From: Chitinophagaceae bacterium
Lineage (GTDB): Bacteria; Bacteroidota; Bacteroidia; Chitinophagales; Chitinophagaceae
Length of the DNA stretch: 10,096 bases
Assembly: GCA_947461495.1 (NCBI GenBank)
Contig: CANHLV010000038.1
Span: forward strand, 1-10,096
Reading direction: 5' to 3'
Shown here piece after piece: positions 5,185 through 10,096 of the stretch; position 1 is the first letter of the stretch, and each line of letters starts with the position of its first letter. Position numbers and translations under genes: made by a program. Below the pieces are notes generated by a model, which saw nothing but the letters and a program-made list of their open reading frames with translations, had not been told where the DNA came from and did no database searches.

Positions 5185-5644
5185 TCGTTTTCATTACGGT
5201 TTCGGGTAGAAATTTAGAAACATCTCCCCCATATTTCAACACATCCCGAACCAATGTAGATGCCACAGAAGTATATTGTGGAAGGCAAGTAAGGAATACA
5301 GTTTCAACATTATCTGCGATGCTTCTGTTCATGTCAGCAATGGCTTTTTCATATTCGAAATCATTTACATAACGTATACCTCGGAGAATAAAATTAGCTC
5401 CAATTTTTTTACAGCAATCAACTGTTAAACCTTCATATACAACAACTTCCACTTTTTCATTACCAGCATAAATACTTTCAATCCAGCTTAATCTTTGTGC
5501 TTCAGAAAACATGGGTTGCTTGCTGGTGTTTCTACCAATGCCAATGTATAACTTATCAAATAAGGGCAACGCTCTATTGATGATATCGGTATGTCCTAAA
5601 GTAATGGGGTCAAATGTTCCGGGGAAAAGGGCTATGCGTTGCAT
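5174..5644 (-). CDS. coaD: phosphopantetheine adenylyltransferase
   Basis: CoaD transfers AMP from ATP to 4'-phosphopantetheine, making dephospho-CoA, the penultimate step of coenzyme A synthesis. At 156 residues it has the usual length. The nucleotidyltransferase signature GTFDPITLGH (9-18) has the T/HxGH motif as TLGH (15-18). ILRGIRYVNDFEYE (86-99) matches the substrate-binding segment, and VASTLVRD (127-134) takes the place of the second ATP-contact motif (S/T-S-T/S-x-x-R). The ATG at 5644 fits the family start (M-x-R-I-A-x-F-P-G-T-F-D-P). It is last in the pyrR-pyrB-coaD run, 58 bases after pyrB across a simple repeat. Its stop lies inside the NUDIX gene on the other strand, so there is no room for its own terminator. 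Confidence 0.96.
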   Translation of the reverse strand: MQRIALFPGTFDPITLGHTDIINRALPLFDKLYIGIGRNTSKQPMFSEAQRLSWIESIYAGNEKVEVVVYEGLTVDCCKKIGANFILRGIRYVNDFEYEKAIADMNRSIADNVETVFLTCLPQYTSVASTLVRDVLKYGGDVSKFLPETVMKTINK

Positions 5645-5654
5645 GTAAGAGAAT

Positions 5655-5700
5655 GTTTGTTGTTTGGCGTTTGGTGTTTGTTGTTTGGTTTGGTGTTTGT
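5655..5700. repeat. TTTG-rich simple repeat between pyrB and coaD
   Basis: GTTTGTTGTTTGG occurs at 5655-5667 and 5676-5688, and TTTGGTGTTTGT at 5670-5681 and 5689-5700. On the sense (minus) strand this reads as a C/A-only tract of CAAAC units. It fills most of the pyrB-coaD gap and so lies in the coaD leader. The lack of G on the sense strand makes it unstructured. Confidence 0.8.
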
Positions 5701-5702
5701 GC

Positions 5703-6641
5703 TTAACTATTCAATTCTTTTTTCCCCGAAAGCAAATACAAAACAGCCATTCTCACAGCGACTCCGTTTTCTACTTGTTTTAAGATTACCGACTGGCTGC
5801 TGTCTGCTACATCACTGTCGATTTCTACTCCGCGATTGATGGGACCTGGATGCATGATCATAATTTCCTTGTCGATTTCATTGAGCAATTTTGAAGTAAC
5901 ACCATAAGCCCTATTGTATTCACGTAATGAAGAAAATAAAACCTGATTTTGACGCTCAAGCTGTATGCGTAATACGTTGGCTACATCACACCAAGCTAAT
6001 GCTTTTTTCAAATTGTATTCAATCTTTACGCCTAATGCAGCTTCCATGTATTTGGGCATCAGAGTTGGCGGACCTGACAACATCACTTCCGCACCCATTT
6101 TGGAGAGCAAATAAATATTACTCAAAGCCACTCTGGAATGCATGATATCTCCAATCAGTAATATCTTTTTGCCTTCTAGCGTTCCCAATTTCTCTGTGAT
6201 TGAAAACGCATCTAATAATGCTTGCGTAGGATGTTCATTGATACCGTCACCCGCATTCACAATGGCTGTATCTGGAAGATGTTTCGACAAAAAATGAGGA
6301 GCACCGCTTGCGCTGTGTCGCATCACCACCATATCCACTTTCATGCTTAAAATATTATTGACCGTATCGAGTAACGTTTCTCCTTTAGAAACCGATGAAC
6401 CGGAAGCAGCAAAATTGATAGTATCAGCGCTCAATCTTTTTTCAGCCAATTCAAATGAAATCCTAGTTCTTGTTGAATTTTCATAAAACAAGTTTACGAT
6501 GGTAACATCTCTCAAAGATGGGACTTTCTTTATTGGGCGCTGTAAAACTTCTTTAAACTGCTGAGCGGTTGATAAAATCAATGAAATATCAGAAGGGGGT
6601 AAATCTTTAATGCCCAGTAAATGTTTTGTGGATAGTTGCAT
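5703..6641 (-). CDS. pyrB: aspartate carbamoyltransferase catalytic subunit
   Basis: PyrB condenses carbamoyl phosphate with aspartate, the first committed pyrimidine step. The protein has 312 residues, typical for a catalytic chain. Carbamoyl-phosphate contacts are visible in FYENSTRTR (52-60). The loop SVSKGETLLDT (83-93) brings the active-site Lys86, which acts on the neighbouring subunit. HPTQALLD (137-144), GDIMHSRVA (164-172) and MHPGPINRG (263-271) are also present. No regulatory chain gene (pyrI) is adjacent; pyrR lies upstream instead, 65 bases away, so control is likely by PyrR-type or transcriptional means. The start ATG (6641) sits in ACCTTAATG, a nine-base sequence repeated 52 bases upstream around the start of a small upstream ORF. 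Confidence 0.96.
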   Translation of the reverse strand: MQLSTKHLLGIKDLPPSDISLILSTAQQFKEVLQRPIKKVPSLRDVTIVNLFYENSTRTRISFELAEKRLSADTINFAASGSSVSKGETLLDTVNNILSMKVDMVVMRHSASGAPHFLSKHLPDTAIVNAGDGINEHPTQALLDAFSITEKLGTLEGKKILLIGDIMHSRVALSNIYLLSKMGAEVMLSGPPTLMPKYMEAALGVKIEYNLKKALAWCDVANVLRIQLERQNQVLFSSLREYNRAYGVTSKLLNEIDKEIMIMHPGPINRGVEIDSDVADSSQSVILKQVENGVAVRMAVLYLLSGKKELNS

Positions 6642-6648
6642 TAAGGTG

Positions 6649-6693
6649 CTAAGTTATAGAAAAAAACAAAATCATTTTAAAAATTAAGTTCAT
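6649..6693 (-). CDS. possible leader ORF upstream of pyrB (14 codons)
   Basis: The sense strand between pyrR and pyrB holds ATG at 6693 followed by 13 codons and TAG, giving MNLIFKMILFFSIT. It ends seven bases before the pyrB ATG. Its start context ACCTTAATG (6699-6691) is identical to that of pyrB (6647-6639). The message includes a run of seven T. A U-rich leader ORF ahead of pyrB recalls the UTP-sensing pyrL leader of enteric pyrBI, but no terminator hairpin is seen here. Chance is possible in AT-rich DNA. Confidence 0.25.
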   Translation of the reverse strand: MNLIFKMILFFSIT

Positions 6694-6706
6694 TAAGGTT
6701 TAAAAC

Positions 6707-7216
6707 CTAATATAAAATCACGCGATTGTTTTCATTATCAACTTTCACTTTCTGTGAAGCTGTTGTGTCAATCGCTATTCCGTAAAAATCAGGCTGTATT
6801 GGCAATTCGCGATTGAATCTTCTGTTCACCAACACACAAAGCATCACTTTTTGAGGCCTACCAAAATCTTGTAATGCATCTAATGCTGCACGAATCGTTC
6901 TTCCTGTGTACAATACATCATCTATTAAAACCACCTTCTTCCCTTCTATTGATTGAGTAAGTGTCGTTTCTTTTGGGATGTGTAATTCCTCTCTGATATC
7001 ATCTCTGTAAAAAGTAATATCCAATAAACCATAACTAGGTTTTTCTGAATTAGATATTTCACTGATAAAATCTATGATTCTATTGCTAAATTGTACGCCT
7101 CTAGGCTGAATGCCTACAAAAACAACATCAGATAGATTGTCATCATTTTCCAGCAGTTGATAACACAGGCGTTTGATAGTAAGGTCGAGTTGCTGCGGAG
7201 AGAGTAATACTTGCAT
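6707..7216 (-). CDS. pyrR: PyrR-type bifunctional regulator / uracil phosphoribosyltransferase
   Basis: The 169-residue protein has the type I phosphoribosyltransferase fold. The PRPP motif VVLIDDVLYTGRTIRAA (95-111) is of the PyrR type, GIQPRG (35-40) occurs early, and the C-terminal part has LVNRRFNRELPIQPDFYG (129-146) in the place of the PyrR hallmark LVDRGHRELPIRPDFVG. In Bacillus, PyrR binds pyr mRNA leaders when UMP is high and also has uracil phosphoribosyltransferase activity. In Bacteroidota the RNA-binding role is less certain, and I find no clear PyrR binding loop or antiterminator around this gene. Its position directly upstream of pyrB supports a pyrimidine role. It starts 24 bases after the U-run of the terminator of the preceding gene, so it probably has its own promoter in a very short space. 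Confidence 0.9.
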   Translation of the reverse strand: MQVLLSPQQLDLTIKRLCYQLLENDDNLSDVVFVGIQPRGVQFSNRIIDFISEISNSEKPSYGLLDITFYRDDIREELHIPKETTLTQSIEGKKVVLIDDVLYTGRTIRAALDALQDFGRPQKVMLCVLVNRRFNRELPIQPDFYGIAIDTTASQKVKVDNENNRVILY

Positions 7217-7242
7217 AGCGCTAAATTACTGAAGATTTATTC

Positions 7243-7277
7243 AAAAAATAAAAAGCCCGGAATTTAGGTCCGGGCTT
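7243..7277 (-). terminator. strong intrinsic terminator after the CBM48-HhH gene
   Basis: On the minus strand AAGCCCGG (7277-7270) pairs with CCGGGCTT (7260-7253) around a nine-base loop, followed by TTTATTTTTTG. The hairpin begins nine bases after the stop codon at 7287. It separates the upstream genes from pyrR. Confidence 0.9.
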
Positions 7278-7286
7278 GATTATGCT

Positions 7287-7907
7287 TTATTTCTTTGAAA
7301 CGATTTCTTTTTTCAAAGTTTCCAACTCATCCCATTTATCAGCAGCTGCTAATTTGGCTTGCTTTGTCCAAGTGGTATGGTAATTTGCTTTTTCGGTCAA
7401 ACCTGCACTTTCAACAATCATCAACAACTTTTTCATGGTGCATTTACCAAGATCTTTGAAAGTTGAAATACCATCTGCTTTTAGGACAGATTGAATGTTT
7501 TTATTGATTCCGGCAATTAAAGTAAGATTATCTTCAGTTTTTGCAACAGCTTTAACTTTAGGAACTTTAGATGTTGATTTTGCTGCAGATTTTGTTGATT
7601 TTTTAATAGCTACCGCAAGTTCAGTTACAGGTACATCGATAACACAATTTTCAACTGTTTGTCCAAAAGCTTCTACAAATCTTGTTTTGTTATTGTCATT
7701 TACCCATCTACCATCACTTAGTAAATATCTGTATTCGTAAGTTTTCCCTTCTGTTAGTACTAGTTCTGCACCAAAAGAACCATCTTCATATTTTTCTAAA
7801 TAAATCCCTTCTGCTGTATTCCAATTGTTGAAATCTCCAACTAAAATTCCGTGTGTGGCACCTGCTGCATTGTCAGATGGCAACTTAAATGATACTTTCT
7901 TTGTCAT
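7287..7907 (-). CDS. glycogen-binding (CBM48/AMPK-beta-like) plus helix-hairpin-helix protein
   Basis: The protein has 206 residues in three parts. Residues 3-92 form an early-set beta-sandwich like CBM48/AMPK glycogen-binding modules: KKVSFKLP start, GDFNNWN (24-30), then a beta-rich run with YEYRYLLSDGRWVND (57-71). Residues 93-125 are a Lys/Ser/Ala/Val linker. Residues 126-206 form a helix-hairpin-helix-like domain (LTLIAGINKNIQSVLKADG, 128-146) ending with the TW-KQA-LAAADKWDEL pattern seen in other Bacteroidota proteins. There is no catalytic glycosidase domain, so it may bind alpha-glucan or another partner; its true function is unknown. The ATG at 7907 was preferred to a GTG at 7922 because AAGGGG sits about 12 bases before it, a rare visible Shine-Dalgarno-like site. 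It lies 83 bases after pruA and is closed by a strong terminator. Confidence 0.8.
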   Translation of the reverse strand: MTKKVSFKLPSDNAAGATHGILVGDFNNWNTAEGIYLEKYEDGSFGAELVLTEGKTYEYRYLLSDGRWVNDNNKTRFVEAFGQTVENCVIDVPVTELAVAIKKSTKSAAKSTSKVPKVKAVAKTEDNLTLIAGINKNIQSVLKADGISTFKDLGKCTMKKLLMIVESAGLTEKANYHTTWTKQAKLAAADKWDELETLKKEIVSKK

Positions 7908-7990
7908 ATTTTTAAATTTCACCCCTTAATGCTGAATTTTGGAAAAAGTAACCCAATTTTTCTTGGAAATTATTCAACAATTTGTGGATT

Positions 7991-9625
7991 TTATTTTTCT
8001 TGCATAAATGGATAACCATAATTTACTGCCGGATTAAAAGTTTCTTTAATCGTTCTGGCACTTAACCATCTGTATAAATTGAGCATTGACCCGGCTTTGT
8101 CATTGGTACCACTGCCCCTTGCCCCACCAAATGGCTGCTGTCCAACAACGGCTCCTGTCGGCTTATCATTGATGTAGAAATTTCCGGCACTGTTTCTAAG
8201 CTTCGCAGTAGCTAATTCTACTGCATATCTGTCTTGTGCAATTACAGCTCCAGTTAATGCATATGATGATGTGCTATCAACCAGTTTCAATGTTTCTTCA
8301 AACTTATTTTCATCATAAACATAAATGGTAAGAACAGGCCCAAAAATCTCTTCGCACATGGTGACGTATTTAGGATCTTGAGTTTCAATTATAGTAGGCT
8401 CGATGAAATAACCGTCTGTTTTATCACATTTACCTCCTACCCAAATTTTCACATTGCTGTCGCGTTTTTTTGCAGCTTTAATGTATCCTTCAATTTTATT
8501 GAAACTTTTCTCGTCGATTACCGCATTGATGAAATTAGTAAAATCTTCTACAGTTCCCATTTTCATTGACTTCACCGCTTCCACCAATTTCTTTTTCACT
8601 GCAGGTGCAATATTAGAAGGAATATAAGCTCTTGAAGCCGCAGAACATTTTTGACCCTGGAATTCAAATGCGCCTCTTGCCAATGCAGCAACTACAACAT
8701 CAACGTCAGCAGATTTATGAGCAATTACAAAATCTTTACCGCCGGTTTCGCCAACGATTCTTGGATAAGATTTGTATTTATTCATATTGGCACCAATTTT
8801 CTCCCACATGCCATTGAAAACGCCTGTACTTCCTGTAAAATGAATACCTGCAAATTCGGGATGATTGAAAACAACTTCTCCAACCAAAGGACCATCAACA
8901 TAAATCAAATTGATTACGCCATCTGGCAAACCTGCTTCTTTTAAAATACGCATGAATAGTTGAGCACTGTAAACTTGTGTATTGGCACATTTCCAAACCA
9001 CTACGTTTCCACACATAGCAGCACTGGTAGGTAAGTTTCCGCCTATGGCTGTAAAATTGAATGGCGTCAAGGCAAATACAAATCCTTCCAATGGTCTGTA
9101 TTCCATTCTGTTGTTCATGCCATTGGCACTAATTGGTTGCTGGCGATAGATATCACTTAAGAAATGAACATTAAATCTCAAGAAATCAATCAATTCACAA
9201 GCAGCATCTAATTCTGCCTGAATTACATTTTTGCTTTGTCCGAGCATAGTAGCCGCAACAATATGCGGACGATATTTGGTGGCCAACAAATCAGCTGCTT
9301 TAAGGAAAATATTAGCTCTGTTTTCCCAGCTCATATTAGCCCATTTGTCTTTGGCTTTCAAAGCCGCATTTATAGCTTTGGTAACATGCTTGGCATCACC
9401 AACATGAAAATGCCCAAGAACATAATTTCTTTCATGAGGTGGATGGATGGAAAGCTTATTTCCTGTTTTCACTTCTTCTGTGCCAATATACATGGGCACA
9501 TCCAGCTTTTCAGCTTTCATTTCTTTGAGTGCTTTTTTCAAAGCAATTTTTTCATTACTGCCTGGTGCGTAATTCAAAACCGGTTCGTTGGCCGGCATGG
9601 GAAAGTAGAAATCTCCGTATTGCAT
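7991..9625 (-). CDS. pruA: delta-1-pyrroline-5-carboxylate dehydrogenase
   Basis: This NAD-dependent enzyme oxidises glutamate semialdehyde to glutamate, the second step of proline breakdown. At 544 residues it matches the stand-alone, eukaryote-like P5CDH group rather than the fused PutA. Aldehyde dehydrogenase marks are in order: TPFNF (187-191), FTGSTGV (263-269, cofactor loop), general-base Glu293 in VGETGGKDF, nucleophile Cys327 in GQKCSAASR, EEIFGP (425-430), and the C-terminal QQPFGGARGSGTNDKAG (496-512). The ATG at 9625 begins MQYGDFYFP, and no earlier start fits. No proline dehydrogenase gene is in the window. Upstream lies an AATTTG-type simple repeat, and no clear promoter was found. 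The CBM48-HhH gene follows on the same strand. Confidence 0.96.
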   Translation of the reverse strand: MQYGDFYFPMPANEPVLNYAPGSNEKIALKKALKEMKAEKLDVPMYIGTEEVKTGNKLSIHPPHERNYVLGHFHVGDAKHVTKAINAALKAKDKWANMSWENRANIFLKAADLLATKYRPHIVAATMLGQSKNVIQAELDAACELIDFLRFNVHFLSDIYRQQPISANGMNNRMEYRPLEGFVFALTPFNFTAIGGNLPTSAAMCGNVVVWKCANTQVYSAQLFMRILKEAGLPDGVINLIYVDGPLVGEVVFNHPEFAGIHFTGSTGVFNGMWEKIGANMNKYKSYPRIVGETGGKDFVIAHKSADVDVVVAALARGAFEFQGQKCSAASRAYIPSNIAPAVKKKLVEAVKSMKMGTVEDFTNFINAVIDEKSFNKIEGYIKAAKKRDSNVKIWVGGKCDKTDGYFIEPTIIETQDPKYVTMCEEIFGPVLTIYVYDENKFEETLKLVDSTSSYALTGAVIAQDRYAVELATAKLRNSAGNFYINDKPTGAVVGQQPFGGARGSGTNDKAGSMLNLYRWLSARTIKETFNPAVNYGYPFMQEK

Positions 9626-9633
9626 GGTGGTTC

Positions 9634-9671
9634 AATTTGATAATTAGTTAATTTGGTAATTTGACGATTTG
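9634..9671. repeat. AATTTG-type simple repeat upstream of pruA
   Basis: AATTTG occurs at 9634-9639, 9650-9655 and 9658-9663, and GATTTG at 9666-9671, within runs such as TTTGATAATTAG. It is followed by ATTGATT repeats up to the stop codon of the next gene. It lies entirely in the pruA leader/spacer and replaces any recognisable promoter there. Confidence 0.6.
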
Positions 9672-9718
9672 ATAAATGCTTGCTGTTTGTTTATTGATTG
9701 TTTAATTATTGATTATTA

Positions 9719-10087
9719 TTATTTTTTACTTTCACTGATACTATTTTTAGTAGTTGCAATGATTTTAGATAATATTTTAATTAAAATGTTTACATCATTT
9801 ATCATGTCATGGCAATCCGGATAATTTGATGCATTGCAAAGTAACAACCAATATTCATTTTCGTCAGCCTCTTTTGCGGCAATTTTCAACTTGTGAATAA
9901 AATCTTGTTTACTTTGTACATTCTGAGCCTCTCTGATATTTGCTCCTATTGAGGTACCAGCACGAAGCAATTGATTGGCAATGATAAACTTCTTTTGAGT
10001 TTCTAGTTGAGCTGCATATTTGATAGTTTTCAATGCAAATTCAAAACTCAATTTCACAAATAAATTAGGTGATTTATTTGTTTGCAT
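9719..10087 (-). CDS. four-helix-bundle protein (S23 / 23S rRNA intervening-sequence family)
   Basis: The 122-residue all-helical protein is of the TIGR02436/PF05635 type. The core signature QLLRAGTSIGANIREAQ (39-55) and DFIHKLKIAAKEADENEYW (62-80) are well kept, and length is typical. Proteins of this family were first found in intervening sequences of 23S rRNA but are common as free-standing chromosomal genes in Bacteroidota. They form pentameric bundles with a basic surface, and their function is unclear. The Avd accessory protein of diversity-generating retroelements is related, but no reverse transcriptase or template repeat is in view. It lies 93 bases upstream of pruA with a simple repeat in between. 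The start ATG at 10087 lies nine bases from the window edge, so its promoter is not visible. Confidence 0.93.
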   Translation of the reverse strand: MQTNKSPNLFVKLSFEFALKTIKYAAQLETQKKFIIANQLLRAGTSIGANIREAQNVQSKQDFIHKLKIAAKEADENEYWLLLCNASNYPDCHDMINDVNILIKILSKIIATTKNSISESKK

Positions 10088-10096
10088 AGGTGTATT

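Noticed and set aside
7243..7277. PyrR-controlled attenuator upstream of pyrR
   Set aside because: The hairpin starts nine bases after the preceding stop codon and reads as an ordinary terminator. I see no PyrR binding-loop consensus or competing antiterminator.
8651..9640. Plus-strand frames opposite pruA
   Set aside because: They are shadows of the well-supported pruA coding sequence, with no matching family or start signals.
9719..10087. Diversity-generating retroelement with Avd
   Set aside because: The protein fits the general S23 family. No reverse transcriptase, template repeat or variable C-lectin-type target is present in the window.

Overview
The window looks like ordinary chromosome of a member of the Bacteroidota, probably of the Chitinophagales/Sphingobacteriales type. 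The evidence is a low GC content, TTTG/TAnnTTTG promoter elements, little Shine-Dalgarno signal, an IgGFc-binding-family secreted protein of the kind exported by type IX secretion, a eukaryote-like 544-residue PruA, and the gene order pyrR-pyrB-coaD. Almost everything reads on the minus strand. The plus-strand genes are a LEA_2 lipoprotein and a NUDIX hydrolase.

Layout from left to right. 1-1369 (minus) is the N-terminal 456 codons of an IgGFc-binding-family secreted protein, cut by the window edge. 1370-2542 has no recognised gene. It holds a very good minus-strand promoter (2083-2113), a weak small ORF, several RNA hairpins and an intrinsic terminator (1470-1494), followed by a 300-base stretch of about 12% GC. 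2543-2998 (plus) is the LEA_2 lipoprotein. 2999-3433, between two converging genes, is a nest of palindromic intergenic repeats with what looks like one repeat inserted into another. 3434-3790 (minus) is a secreted heavy-metal-associated protein, downstream of pyrE (3869-4501, minus). A NUDIX gene (4555-5184, plus) diverges from pyrE and overlaps the end of coaD by 11 bases. pyrR-pyrB-coaD (7216 to 5174, minus) form a likely operon. 7287-7907 (minus) is a glycogen-binding/helix-hairpin-helix fusion protein with its own terminator. 7991-9625 is pruA, and 9719-10087 is a four-helix-bundle (S23/IVS family) protein.

The metabolic core is pyrimidine nucleotide supply: PyrB makes carbamoyl aspartate, PyrE makes OMP, and PyrR is a PRPP/UMP-responsive regulator or uracil phosphoribosyltransferase. 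CoaD makes dephospho-CoA and PruA completes proline breakdown to glutamate. I found no defence system, mobile-element transposase, CRISPR array or natural-product cluster.

The most unusual content is non-coding: (i) an orphan transcription unit at about 2078-1470 with tandem hairpins; (ii) the mosaic repeat cluster at 3012-3421, in which a hairpin element appears to sit inside a second repeat whose uninterrupted copy lies 200 bases away; (iii) a four-tract G-quadruplex motif in the pyrE-HMA spacer; (iv) a 14-codon upstream ORF just before pyrB that shares the pyrB start context.
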